Positions 16,869 through 25,302 of a stretch of DNA of 64,000 nucleotides are shown here, in pieces. Source of the stretch: Mycobacterium sp. 155 (GTDB taxonomy: Bacteria > Actinomycetota > Actinomycetes > Mycobacteriales > Mycobacteriaceae). Position numbers and translations under genes: made by a program. The stretch spans positions 4,104,478 to 4,168,477 of the forward strand of contig NZ_KB892705.1 of assembly GCF_000373905.1 (NCBI RefSeq). The letters are read 5' to 3'. The notes below the pieces were generated by a model that saw only the letters and a program-made list of their open reading frames with translations, had not been told where the DNA came from and did no database searches. Every line of letters starts with the position of its first letter. The stretch's first letter is position 1.

Positions 16869-17260
16869 CCTCCGCTGCATCTCGACGACGACGCGGCCCT
16901 GGCCGTGGCGATCGCGCTGCGGACCGCGGCCACCGGGGGTTGGACGGCATAACCGAGCGCGCGAACCGCGCCGCGACCAAACTCGAGCGGGTGCTCCCCG
17001 CGCGGATACGCGACCGGCTGCGCACCGTCGGGGTCGCCGCCGAAGCGGTGCCCCACGTCCGTGACGTGGTAGCACCCGACGTATTCGAAGCCGTATTGGA
17101 AGCCGGCGCTCAAGGCCCACAACTACTGGCCGCTTACCTCGCCGCCATGGACCTCGACTTCTACGTCGACCCGAACGACGCTCCCGATTTGGCCGCTGAG
17201 ATCACCAAACTTGCCGCGCGGTACACCGCCACGACGCACGACCCAACCAGCCGCAGTCGA
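16869..17260 (+). pseudogene. WYL-domain regulator fragment with frameshift, fused to unknown coding remnant
   Basis: From 16869 the frame reads PPLHLDDDAALAVAIALRT, the linker following the HTH in YafY/WYL-type regulators. After GG a shift to another frame gives LDGITERANRAATKLERVLP, continuing the same family alignment. From about 17055 a different, unidentified segment (ending near DPNDAPDLAAEITKLA) continues to a stop at 17291-17293. The piece is frameshifted and lacks both the HTH and the WYL core. Confidence 0.55.
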
Positions 17261-17586
17261 CAAACGAACGTTGACGTGCATAGTCAGGGTTGATATTTAG
17301 CTATAGGAATTATGTTGCGGTGGTGATGGTTTCGACCACTGTGGCATGTGGCGGCGACGGATCGTGGACCGCTCAGGTTCGGTGTCGGGTCGATTTCGAC
17401 TGGGCTGCAGCGTAATACGGGATCTGCATGTAGGTAAGGAACTTCGTGCGATCGGGACTTCCCGGCTGCCATGGCCCCTGCAGGTTGGGTGCCCGACGCT
17501 CCGCGGGGGGCATAGGTGTGAGTGTTCAACGGCTGCAATCACATTGGAGTCATCGCCGCAAAGTCACGGGTCGGGAATGCTGGTTT
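17261..17586. other. Intergenic stretch with no recognisable content
   Basis: About 325 bp downstream of the HAD phosphatase gene (which ends at 17587 on the minus strand). Only short unmatched frames are present. Confidence 0.4.
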
Positions 17587-18576
17587 CTACCCAGTCGTCG
17601 CGAACAGGATCTCCGGCGCAGCGTCCGGCGTCCTGTCGGGGTGTGCTGCCCACCAGGCGGCACAGCCGGCGCGCCAGCTGTTGAGGTCGTCTTCACGGCC
17701 ACTGATACTCACTGTCGAGCCCGACACCCGGGCCGTTGCGGCGCCACAGGTGTAGGCCCCGTCATCGGCCGTGATCGCCGGGTATTCCTCGTAGAGTTCG
17801 CGCAGGGAACGAATCATGTATTTGGGCCGCTCGTCGAAGCGTGCCGCCAGAGCTGTTTGAGGCGTGTCCACACCGGTGAGGACGAGCACTGTGTCCATCC
17901 CTGCGCGATTTCCGCCCAGGATGTCGGTGTCCAATCGGTCGCCGACGACGAGGGGGCGGGTGACACCGGAGTGGCGCGCCGCCGTCTCGAAAAGGGCTGG
18001 TTCTGGTTTTCCTGCCGATAAGGGCCACTGGCCAGTGGCGGTGGCAATCGCGCCCACCAGTGTTCCGTTGCCAGGAGCGAATCCCCGCTCCTGTGGAAGA
18101 GTCATGTCCAAGTTCGTCGCTACCCACAGGGCACCCGCTTGGATCGCGTAGGAGGCCTCTGCCAGATCTTTCCAGCCGAGGCTGGGGGAGAACCCCTGAA
18201 TGACAGCGTCTGGCTGACCATCGGATGCGGATACGACGACGAGTCCTTGCGCCCTGACGGAGTCGGCGAGGACCTGACTGCCGACGACGAGCACGGTTGC
18301 GCCCGCAGGCACCTGGCGAGCCAGTAGCTCTGCTCCGGCCATAGCGGATCCGAATACTTGCTCGGCGGTCGCAGGCGCGCCCAACTCCCGGAGGTGGGCT
18401 GCGACCTCTTCGGACGAGCGCGACGCGTTGTTTGTCACATATGCGAGGCGCGTGCCCTCTCCGACGAGCTTGTCGAGTGCCTCGGTGGCGCCGTCAATTG
18501 CGCTCGGTCCCTTGTATACGACGCCGTCGAGGTCTGCGAGCACTCCGTCAAAGCTGTCAATTAGCCGACTGGTCAT
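17587..18576 (-). CDS. HAD-IIA family phosphatase (NagD/glycerol-3-phosphate phosphatase-like)
   Basis: 329 residues. HAD motifs: DLDGVVYKG (nucleophile Asp, residues about 16-24), VTNNASRSSEEVAAHL (motif II), GKPEPALFETAA (Lys), VVGDRLDTDILGGNRAGMDTVLVLTG (acidic motif). The IIA cap lies between motifs I and III. A C-terminal extension of about 60 residues is seen, as in the mycobacterial glycerol 3-phosphate phosphatase Rv1692 (recalled). It is the last gene downstream of the dimethylamine monooxygenase operon; ATG overlaps the stop of the 107-aa frame upstream (ATGA). Its role with methylated amines is unclear; a sugar-phosphate repair activity is possible. Confidence 0.87.
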   Translation of the reverse strand: MTSRLIDSFDGVLADLDGVVYKGPSAIDGATEALDKLVGEGTRLAYVTNNASRSSEEVAAHLRELGAPATAEQVFGSAMAGAELLARQVPAGATVLVVGSQVLADSVRAQGLVVVSASDGQPDAVIQGFSPSLGWKDLAEASYAIQAGALWVATNLDMTLPQERGFAPGNGTLVGAIATATGQWPLSAGKPEPALFETAARHSGVTRPLVVGDRLDTDILGGNRAGMDTVLVLTGVDTPQTALAARFDERPKYMIRSLRELYEEYPAITADDGAYTCGAATARVSGSTVSISGREDDLNSWRAGCAAWWAAHPDRTPDAAPEILFATTG

Positions 18577-18896
18577 CGATTCCTAACCTCACTGGTCTTG
18601 CTGGCCGGCTGCGCCCGGCGTGCCTGGTTCCAAGCACACATTAAACGCCGTCCTGATGCGTTGTCGCCGAGCCACCTGACAGACCAGGGCCCAAAGCAGA
18701 CCTCGAGGTGCAGATCAGTGATGCGCCGCTTGGCAAGGGCCCGCAATGATCTGCGGGTCCTTGCCAAGCCATTGGCCGGCTCGTGCAGCTCACCACTGGT
18801 GAAACAGAACAACTCTGTCGCGGCCGGGTCATCCTTCGAGAGTGGAACCGCAGAAGGGGTAGCCTCGGCGGTTCGGGCTTCACTGACGAGAGTCAC
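18573..18896 (-). CDS. Small ORF of unknown function, coupled to HAD phosphatase
   Basis: A 107-residue frame that ends in an ATGA overlap with the HAD gene. It contains ELFCFTSGELHEPANGLA and TDLHLEVCFGPW, with two Cys, and no family I recognise. A strong palindrome (18729-18768) lies inside the frame and could instead be a terminator after the monooxygenase genes, which would argue against coding. Coupled ending supports a gene; the hairpin and lack of homology argue against. Treated as doubtful. Confidence 0.4.
   Translation of the reverse strand: MTLVSEARTAEATPSAVPLSKDDPAATELFCFTSGELHEPANGLARTRRSLRALAKRRITDLHLEVCFGPWSVRWLGDNASGRRLMCAWNQARRAQPASKTSEVRNR
18729..18768 (-). terminator. Long hairpin between the demethylase gene and HAD gene
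   Basis: CTTGGCAAGG and CCCGCA pair with TGCGGG and CCTTGCCAAG, interrupted by one mismatch, around a short loop. It is 200 bp downstream of the DUF3445 gene stop and lacks a T-tract. It may act as a terminator/attenuator that reduces HAD expression. Confidence 0.55.
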
Positions 18897-18967
18897 TGGC
18901 TAACTTCCTCGGTTGGTTTTGTGCGTGACGAGACTCGGCGAAGGTGACCGCGGGTTGGTTGTGCTGG

Positions 18968-19975
18968 CTAACCAGCCTGTCCGGACAAGAGCCAGTCGGA
19001 CGCGGCGTTGCGGTAGCGGATGATGCCCTTGTATTCCGCCATGTCCTCCGGAAGTTCGGCCAGCACCTGTCCCATGCGCTCACGCCACGCCGGGACCTTT
19101 GCAATGTCGGTCAGCGGCAGCAGGTAGGTCCGGATCAGGAAGAGGATCGACCCCGAGCGGGGCAGACGGATGAGCTGCTGAACCTCCACCCGCAGGTGGA
19201 CGCGCTCCGGGAGTGCGGGGTCCGTGGCGATCGTGGCGCGGTCTCCGGCCCAGTTGGGATAGGTCTCGGTGGAGGTATCCAGACGCCGATCGATACTCAT
19301 GGTCCAGTTGGTCCGGCGGTAGGATTCGCCGGGCTGGAGGCTCATGAGGAAGTGCTGGGCCCGGGCGATGATCTTCTCCTCGTTCACCCGTGGCACGGGG
19401 CTGTGGATTTCGGTGAAGTTCATACCGACGTCGAATCCGATGGACCAGTCGGCAGCGAACGTGACCACACCTGCGTCGAGCCACAGCGCCTTGTCGCGCT
19501 GTTCGAGGAAGACGATGTCGTCTTGGATCTGGCTACCCAGGAAATCCAGCGGACCCGTGGGCAGCGAAGCGTCGTCGCCGATGGTGAACTCGATGTCGAG
19601 ATTCAGCAGATCATTCCGCCAGCGGACCTTGTCGCCGTCGCGCTGCCACGACATCTTGTCGGGGTTGTCCTCCGCCATTTCGGGCAGCAGGGTGACGATG
19701 GCGTCCCACACTGCGGGGCGCATGTGCGGCAGGCACGCGATGCGTGAGGGATCGCGTTTCAGGACCTCGGCGCGCAGCTTCAGATCATCGACGTAGAACT
19801 CGTCGACGTCCACTACGGTCGTGCCCCATCCGCCGGCTTCCGTCTCCGTGAGCTTGCGGGAAGGCTCGACGTTGGCGCTGTAGCGGTATTGGTCAGCGAC
19901 GTAGGGGAAGGGAAAGCGCTTGATCCGGTCGGGCAGGCTCGCCGTGTCCAGGTGGTTGTCGATGGTGATACTCAC
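18968..19975 (-). CDS. Haem-dependent oxidative N-demethylase family protein (DUF3445), dimethylamine monooxygenase subunit
   Basis: 335 residues of the DUF3445/HODM-type family: FPFPYVADQYRYSANVEPS, WDAIVTLLPEMAEDNPDKM, LDFLGSQIQDDIVFLEQRD, FAADWSIGFDVGMNFTEIHSPVP, FLMSLQPGESYRRTNWTMSID, RVEVQQLIRLPRSGSILFLIRTYLLPL. This is the catalytic subunit class of dimethylamine monooxygenase (dmm genes of methylotrophic Proteobacteria), which converts dimethylamine, O2 and NAD(P)H into methylamine and formaldehyde. The GTG start (19975) overlaps the reductase stop (GTGA). All partner subunits are adjacent upstream. Confidence 0.87.
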   Translation of the reverse strand: MSITIDNHLDTASLPDRIKRFPFPYVADQYRYSANVEPSRKLTETEAGGWGTTVVDVDEFYVDDLKLRAEVLKRDPSRIACLPHMRPAVWDAIVTLLPEMAEDNPDKMSWQRDGDKVRWRNDLLNLDIEFTIGDDASLPTGPLDFLGSQIQDDIVFLEQRDKALWLDAGVVTFAADWSIGFDVGMNFTEIHSPVPRVNEEKIIARAQHFLMSLQPGESYRRTNWTMSIDRRLDTSTETYPNWAGDRATIATDPALPERVHLRVEVQQLIRLPRSGSILFLIRTYLLPLTDIAKVPAWRERMGQVLAELPEDMAEYKGIIRYRNAASDWLLSGQAG

Positions 19976-20967
19976 AGGTCCAACTCCAATTCTTCACCCA
20001 GGCTGCGGGAAACGCAGCACATGATGAGTTCGTTCTCTTCCTTTTCCTCGTCAGTCAGGTAGAGATCCCGATGCTGAGGAGTTCCCCGAAGTACGGGAAG
20101 GGTGCACTCGCCACAGATGCCCTTGCGACACATGTTGGGGATCTGTTTGCCCTCTTTTTCGAGGGCCTCCAGCAACGAAACACCAGGCGGAACTTCCAAT
20201 CTGACGCCGCTGCGGGCCAGGATCGCCGTGAACGGTTCACCCGCGTCCAGCTCACCCGCGCCAAAGTGCTCCAGGTGCAGCAGTGCCTCCGGCCAGCCCA
20301 GCTCCCGTGCCTGGTCGAGGACTGAATCCATGAAGTCAGCCGGCCCGCAGACGTAGATGTGGGTACCGAGTCGTTGGCTGGTGAGCGCCTCTGACAGAGC
20401 CTTCTGGAAATTGTCGCGGCCGTGGCATTCGGTCAGGGTCGATCCCAGCAGTCCCCGGACTTCCTCGACGTGCGCGCCTTCGCCGGGCCGGTACACGTAG
20501 ATCATGGAGGCCGAGATGCCCCATTTGGCTGCGTTCAGGGCATGCGAAACCAAGGGCGTGATTCCGATGCCTGCGGCGACGTACAGGCTGTGCTTGGCGT
20601 TTGTCGTCGGCGCGAAGTTGCTGCGGGGGCGCGAAACCCACACGCGGTCGCCGACGACGAGTCGGTGCATGGCCAACGAGCCGCCCCCACCGTCTTCGAC
20701 GAGGAGAACCGAGATGGTGTACTCGGAGGGATCGCTGCCCGAACCGGTGAGGGAGTAGGCATTCGCGCGGAGGTTCGCGGAATCCCCGTACTGGATCACC
20801 AGGTGGCTGCCCGGGACGTACGAAGGCAACGTCGGCTGTGACGGATCGCTGAACGTGACGCTGACGATCGACTCCGTCTGCATCACGCGCTTCGTCACTT
20901 CCAGCTCGAAGCCGTCTTCGATCGCCGGATGGATGATGGGCTCGAGGGCCTCTGTGGCGGTCATCAT
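19972..20967 (-). CDS. dmmB: Flavin/2Fe-2S oxidoreductase, dimethylamine monooxygenase reductase component
   Basis: 331 residues in the phthalate dioxygenase reductase arrangement: FMN-binding barrel with RANAYSLTGSG (about 75-85), NAD-binding SLYVAAGIGITPLVSHALN and YVCGPADFMDSVL, then a plant-type ferredoxin domain with CRKGICGEC (Cys-x4-Cys-x2-Cys) and the last Cys in IMCCVSRS. It would pass electrons from NAD(P)H to the haem subunit. Two ATGs (20967 and 20964) overlap the stop of the DmmA-like gene (ATGATGA), showing tight coupling. The dmmB letter follows my recollection of Proteobacterial naming. Confidence 0.88.
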   Translation of the reverse strand: MMTATEALEPIIHPAIEDGFELEVTKRVMQTESIVSVTFSDPSQPTLPSYVPGSHLVIQYGDSANLRANAYSLTGSGSDPSEYTISVLLVEDGGGGSLAMHRLVVGDRVWVSRPRSNFAPTTNAKHSLYVAAGIGITPLVSHALNAAKWGISASMIYVYRPGEGAHVEEVRGLLGSTLTECHGRDNFQKALSEALTSQRLGTHIYVCGPADFMDSVLDQARELGWPEALLHLEHFGAGELDAGEPFTAILARSGVRLEVPPGVSLLEALEKEGKQIPNMCRKGICGECTLPVLRGTPQHRDLYLTDEEKEENELIMCCVSRSLGEELELDL

Positions 20968-21428
20968 GCCTCCTCGGCGTGGGCGTCGTAGCCCAGGTAC
21001 CCGCCGAGACGGCGAGAGAAGTGGGTAGTGGTGGCCAGGACAATGCCGCATCCCTGGCAGGGCACCTCTACGGATCCGCGCACACCAGTGGTGACGGTGG
21101 CAACCTTGCAATGGCCGCAGACAACGACCCACGGGCTGTCGGGATCGCACAGCATGGTGATCTCCTCGTCCACCATGCCGCAGACCTGGGCAGCGGCTGA
21201 AGCGGCATGGACGTCGACCGCGGGGCCGGCGAGTACGAGGCGGACCCCAACGCGTGACTTTTCGAGCGCAGACCTCAGCTCGGCGAGGGTTTCGGGGTTT
21301 GCAGAGGTGAAGTGGAGGTCGTACCTGGGTCGGTCACCGGTGTCCCGACCCGCGATGCCATCTGACGTGCCGAATGACACGCAGATGGCACCGCGGAACC
21401 CCGGCTCCAACGTAGACGTGGAACTCAT
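20964..21428 (-). CDS. dmmA: DmmA-family dimethylamine monooxygenase subunit
   Basis: 154 residues. The C-terminal part is diagnostic: VVCGHCKVATVTTG then VEVPCQGCGIVL (four Cys, zinc-ribbon-like) and HFSRRLGGYLGYDAHAEEA. The middle holds LVLAGPAVDVHAASAAAQVCGM, a reductase-like nucleotide-binding strand. It is a short member of the DmmA family, the accessory subunit always encoded with the DUF3445 and reductase genes. The start at 21428 is chosen because the family N terminus and a GGA-rich ribosome site begin there. It lies 14 bp after the cupin gene. Confidence 0.8.
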   Translation of the reverse strand: MSSTSTLEPGFRGAICVSFGTSDGIAGRDTGDRPRYDLHFTSANPETLAELRSALEKSRVGVRLVLAGPAVDVHAASAAAQVCGMVDEEITMLCDPDSPWVVVCGHCKVATVTTGVRGSVEVPCQGCGIVLATTTHFSRRLGGYLGYDAHAEEA

Positions 21429-21442
21429 GGAGTTACGGTCCT

Positions 21443-21826
21443 TTACGGGGCGAAGGTGCGGTCGCCGGCGAAGAATCCGAGCCCGTACTCGGGGGTCTCG
21501 AACTTCACGGTGGTTCCCTTGGGGAAGAACAGGACGTCGCGCTCCTTGGCGTGCGTGACCTCGCCGGTGTCCTGGTCGGTGAGGATGAACTCGCCCTTGA
21601 CGACGATCTTCATTTCGTCGTAGGTGTAGGTGTAGACCAGGGGCTCGGACTTCTTCAGCTCGAAGAACCCGGCGCACATGACCGATCCTTCGGGGTTGTG
21701 GAGGGCATCACCGATAGCGGCGACGACACCGGCCTCGTCCATGCTCGGCAAGCCTTCGTAAGCCTTCTCCACCTTGTGGATGGCCCCGGCCTTGCTCAGG
21801 GTTCCGATAGTTGTGATTTCTGTCAT
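21443..21826 (-). CDS. Small cupin protein (EutQ-like) heading the dimethylamine monooxygenase operon
   Basis: A 127-residue single-domain cupin. The barrel motifs are YTYTYDEMKIVVKGEFILTD and KERDVLFFPKGTTVKFETPE, close to the ethanolamine-utilisation EutQ type, with few metal-ligand His. It is the first gene of the operon (cupin, dmmA, dmmB, DUF3445). Cupins accompany dmm genes in other bacteria as far as I recall, but the activity is unknown; metal or haem handling, or binding of an amine or formaldehyde adduct, are possibilities. Confidence 0.8.
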   Translation of the reverse strand: MTEITTIGTLSKAGAIHKVEKAYEGLPSMDEAGVVAAIGDALHNPEGSVMCAGFFELKKSEPLVYTYTYDEMKIVVKGEFILTDQDTGEVTHAKERDVLFFPKGTTVKFETPEYGLGFFAGDRTFAP

Positions 21827-21898
21827 GCTTACTCCTCTATGTGTCAGAGCTCATCACGGTAGTCCGGGCCTGGCCGTTGTTTGACGGGACTGATCAAA

Positions 21899-21923
21899 TT
21901 CAGCGCACCTGAAGCGCGCTGAA
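21899..21923. promoter_or_regulatory. Dyad upstream of dmm operon
   Basis: A perfect 8-bp inverted repeat (TTCAGCGC and GCGCTGAA) with 9-bp spacer, 73 bp before the cupin start. Its position suits an operator controlling the dimethylamine monooxygenase operon. Confidence 0.45.
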
Positions 21924-22525
21924 AACTAGGCCAGGAACTCCGGGCTGAGGTCCCGGGAGGGTCCTCTGTCACCGGCACCCTCTAGTCCTCAGAGTCAGCC
22001 GAGTTCGGGGTCGAACTCCACTGATGTGATGCCAGTCACGTCCCGCTTACAAAGTACGCCAGATAATTCCTCTAGTCCAGACTGTTTTAGGAATATTCAC
22101 GTCGGTCGGGTTGTGTTAGGAGAGCTCCGCCTACCGGAGGAAAGCCGGTTCTGGGTGTCTACCAGCGGTAATCGCTTCGTCACTCCCTGGTGGAGCGGGT
22201 CTGTAAATGCCGGAAGCTTCCTCGCCAGTCCTCGCGTACGCGGCACCCGATGCGCTTGCCAGCGCATTCCTGAGCTTCTTCGGGCGCTGGAGGGGACTGA
22301 AGGGAACTTCTGAGCCGGTCGGATGTGAGGAGTTTGCGCACCTCTGCCGTGGCGTCCCAGCTGCTGGCGGACGGCGCGACGCGCGTTCTGAACGCGGGAT
22401 TAGTGGGTCTGGGCGAGCGCAGCTGTCCCGACAGGCGGCCGAGGTGGCAAAAATTTTATGAATAAAAACTATTGCACTGCGGCTTTAAGTTGTTACCCTC
22501 TGAGGTGACCTGCCTCACAGGAGAC

Positions 22526-22563
22526 GCCGTGGGAAACGGTCCGGAGTCCTTTACGGACCCGGC
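22526..22563 (+). other. Nested hairpin in the permease leader
   Basis: GCCG (22526-22529) and GGTCCG (22538-22543) pair with CGGACC (22554-22559) and CGGC (22560-22563), forming a stem with an 8-nt bulge and a 10-nt loop, preceded by a small TGAGG/CCTCA stem. It lies about 240 bp upstream of the permease start. It matches no riboswitch consensus I know. Confidence 0.35.
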
Positions 22564-22804
22564 GAAGCACCTCCCCCAGCACGACACCGCCGGTCGGTCG
22601 GCGTCTTCTGCAGCGACCTCAACGGCGGACCTGCTCGGCATCCGATTACTCAGATTCGGCGAAGGAATCTCCCTGCATGACTCAGCTCAAGCACCAGGAC
22701 GAAAGCAGTCGCGACTTGGGTCAGATGTAATCGCTGTTATCCCGCGCCTTTGCAGGTGCACACCTAAAATCAGACATCTTTAAGCGCTTCTACAGGAGAT
22801 TTGT

Positions 22805-24247
22805 ATGAGTGAAAGTCATCATTTAACCGACCCCGGCGACGACCTCAAAAGGTCGATCGACTGGAAGCAAGGCCTGGCCATTGCGCTGGGTGTGCCCTTG
22901 CTGATTCTGCCCTCTTTGGGCTATATCCCGATGTACCTGGCCGCCGCGGCGATCCTTATCTGGGGATTGTCGGTGCTTCAGGGTTTCGCGCAGAGCACCG
23001 CGTATGCCGAAATGGCCACGACCTTTCCCGAGGCATCTGGCCTACCGGGCTTTGCGCAGGAGGTTTTTGGCGACAGAAACCACCAGGGCAAGTACGACAT
23101 GAGCAAGCTGCTCGGCGGGTTCAGCGCCTGGAGCTATTGGTTCGCCTGGACCCCGGTGTTGGCGATCTTCTCCATCCTGGTTGGCGGCTACCTGCATGGG
23201 CTGTTTCCCGCACTGGACATGTTTTCCGACTACCAGCTTTCGTTGATCTCAGGCCTGGTGATTTTCACCCTGCTGTTCGTGGTGAACTGGTTCGGCCTCA
23301 AAGACGGCGCCAAACTGGGTTACGTTCTCGCGGCCCTTTCTCTTATTCCGCTGGTTATCCTGACCGTGGCGCCTTTTGCCACCGGACATTTCGACATGTC
23401 CAAAATCACCGGCGACTGGATGCCGACCGACTGGTCCTGGGACTGGCAGCACATCCTGATCCTCTTTGGCGTCTTTGCGATCGCTCAATGGAGCGCGTGC
23501 GCCTGGGAAACGGCAGCTATCTACGGTCCTGAATACAAGAATCCGGCCAAAGATGTCGCCAAAGCGCTGTTCTCCTGCGGCGTCATCTGCTTCTTCTCAT
23601 TTGTGCTTGTCGAAGCCGCGGTGATCGGTGTGCTCGGTGTCGACGGTGTACAGGCTGAAGCCGTGTCGCCACTGCTTCCGGTCGCCAATGCTGTCTTCGG
23701 CTCAGCGGGGTCCACGATCACGATCATCATGTTGATCGCTGCCATGGTCCTGATCATCCAAACGGCTTATCTGGGGTCGTCTCGTGCCATGCACTCCATG
23801 GCCGTCGAAGGCAACCTTCCCAAGGTTCTCGGCAAAACGAATCGCCAGGGAACTCCGTGGGTTGCCATGGTGGTTATCGGCCTCTTCAACCTGGTGTTGA
23901 TTTCGATGGGGAACCCCGCGGCGATCGTCGCTGCTTCCGCAATCGGTTACACCTGCGCCAACGGCATCAGCCTGTTCGCCTATGTCAAGGCGAAGAGGGA
24001 CCCGGCCTTTGCCGGTTTGGAACGGCCTTTCAAGGCGCCTAAGGGTTGGCAGGGCGTCGCCATGGCTTTCGGCCTTTTCAACCTACCGTTGTGCGTCGTG
24101 GGTGTGGTTTACCTGAATAGCCTCGAAATCGGTTGGACTCCGACCTGGGTCGGCTTCCTCGTATTGGCGGCATACATACCCATCTGGCTGTATTCCCAGC
24201 ATGAATGGCACCGCTCGAAAGGCGAGCCGGCCGCTGTACGTCCTTAG
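22805..24247 (+). CDS. APC-superfamily amino acid/amine permease
   Basis: 480 residues, about 12 transmembrane segments, with the APC first-helix region IALGVPLLILPSLGYIPMYLAAAA and the helix after it containing AQSTAYAEMATTFPEASGLPGFAQEVFG. A mid-protein SACAWETAAIYGPEYKNPAKDVAKAL is the conserved loop around TM6. A ribosome site AGGAG is 9 bp before the ATG. It is divergent from the dmm operon and followed by a strong terminator, so it is a single-gene transcript. Uptake of a methylated amine or an amine-amino acid adduct is the obvious hypothesis. Confidence 0.85.
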   Translation: MSESHHLTDPGDDLKRSIDWKQGLAIALGVPLLILPSLGYIPMYLAAAAILIWGLSVLQGFAQSTAYAEMATTFPEASGLPGFAQEVFGDRNHQGKYDMSKLLGGFSAWSYWFAWTPVLAIFSILVGGYLHGLFPALDMFSDYQLSLISGLVIFTLLFVVNWFGLKDGAKLGYVLAALSLIPLVILTVAPFATGHFDMSKITGDWMPTDWSWDWQHILILFGVFAIAQWSACAWETAAIYGPEYKNPAKDVAKALFSCGVICFFSFVLVEAAVIGVLGVDGVQAEAVSPLLPVANAVFGSAGSTITIIMLIAAMVLIIQTAYLGSSRAMHSMAVEGNLPKVLGKTNRQGTPWVAMVVIGLFNLVLISMGNPAAIVAASAIGYTCANGISLFAYVKAKRDPAFAGLERPFKAPKGWQGVAMAFGLFNLPLCVVGVVYLNSLEIGWTPTWVGFLVLAAYIPIWLYSQHEWHRSKGEPAAVRP

Positions 24248-24288
24248 GCCCGGAAACGTCGCCAGCTAGCTGGCTCAACACCTCTCTC

Positions 24289-24337
24289 AAAAACGGGAAG
24301 GCGGACCGATCAATGATCGGTCCGCCTTCCCGTTTTT
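24289..24337 (+). terminator. Strong intrinsic terminator after APC permease
   Basis: A 23-bp uninterrupted stem (AAAAACGGGAAGGCGGACCG pairing with CGGTCCGCCTTCCCGTTTTT, extended by GATC) closes with a short loop and ends in TTTTT. This is a canonical terminator, effective in both directions. Confidence 0.95.
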
Positions 24338-24981
24338 GCGTCCGGGTTGCCTGCGGTCCCCTATGGTGAGCATGGACTCGGCGGCCATGATCGTGGTGAG
24401 CTTCAGGCGATGCGTCGCTTGGCAGTCGTGTTCGCCGGGACGGAGTTCACACTGCGGGCTCATCCGGGTTCAATGAAGAACTCGGTGGCGCAGTCGGCGG
24501 TGCTGCAGTGCCCGGCATCGGCGGGCAGCTCACCACTGGGCGCCTCAACAGCAGAAATGGATCGTTCTTGGGGCTTCCGGTGATGTGACCCTTGACACAT
24601 CGATAGGACGCGTTGTTCTATTCTCACTGGGAAACACAGTTTCTTACCGGGAAACCGGTTTGCCGTCGTCGTCGGATTGTCTCCGAGAAACAAGAGGTTG
24701 TATGGAGGGCCACGTTGTTCATCGAGGTTGGCTCGGTGTCTGGCGACCAGGTCGCTCGAGTCCTCCCTCGGTACTCGGAACAGCCCCACCGTGATGGCGC
24801 GACGCCCCCGACGTCGCGTGGGATGTCGAACGCCACCTGTTGGCAACTCGCCACGACATCGCTGTACGTCCGCTGAAAAATCTGTCATTCATTGAAAACC
24901 AATTTGGTACCCGCCACCTTCTGGCATTCTTCGATGCTGGGGAAGAATGCGGCACAATGCCGCAGGAAGAGGTATACAGTC
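24338..24981. other. Intergenic stretch with short unassigned frames
   Basis: About 640 bp. A minus-strand frame ending at 24460 contains APSGELPADAGHCSTADCATEFF; its SGEL-coding DNA (24535-24549) shares 15 identical bases with the 107-aa frame at 18785-18799. I cannot assign either. The promoter of the following operon must lie in the right part. Confidence 0.4.
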
Positions 24982-25302
24982 ATGGACCCTGGGCTCGAAG
25001 CACGGATTCAAGCCATGCTTAAGCGAGATATCGGCGTCGTGAGCCTGCTCGCGGTAGTGATGTGGGCGACTTTGATATTCACGTACGTCTCCGCCTTTGG
25101 CGTCATCGAGAGTGGGACGATCCGAGCGATACTCGCGGTAGCGTTCATCATCTTGGGCGGTTTCAACACGGTGGCACTGCTGTCAATGAGCCGTCGTTAC
25201 AAGATCGAGCGTGAGCACGTCTACGGCGAGGACATTCACCACCTCGACGCGAACCGGAGAGCCAAGCAAGCGGCGCGGGGTTCGGAGGTGAGCGCAGCAT
25301 GA
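24982..25302 (+). CDS. Small membrane protein (106 aa), first gene of a permease operon
   Basis: Two transmembrane segments (about residues 19-40, VVSLLAVVMWATLIFTYVSAFG, and 46-66, AILAVAFIILGGFNTVALL) with basic cytosolic ends and a C-terminal tail rich in charged residues. ATG at 24982 has an AGGAAGAGG ribosome site; an upstream in-frame ATG lacks one. The stop overlaps the next ATG (ATGA). No family recognised; the context indicates a subunit accessory to the APC permease three genes on. Confidence 0.75.
   Translation: MDPGLEARIQAMLKRDIGVVSLLAVVMWATLIFTYVSAFGVIESGTIRAILAVAFIILGGFNTVALLSMSRRYKIEREHVYGEDIHHLDANRRAKQAARGSEVSAA

Larger units (their letters stand above)
21827..22804. promoter_or_regulatory. 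Divergent control region between dmm operon and APC permease
   Basis: About 980 bp without a supported gene. It contains the dyad TTCAGCGC (21899-21906) / GCGCTGAA (21916-21923) just upstream of the cupin gene, and a nested hairpin at 22526-22563 in the leader of the permease gene. Several short frames (for example from 22207) look like noise. The DNA around 22440-22490 is locally AT-rich. Confidence 0.55.

Noticed and set aside
22500..22800. Glycine, c-di-AMP or guanidine riboswitch before the APC permease
   Set aside because: I compared the pairing pattern and conserved words from memory and none of these classes fits.
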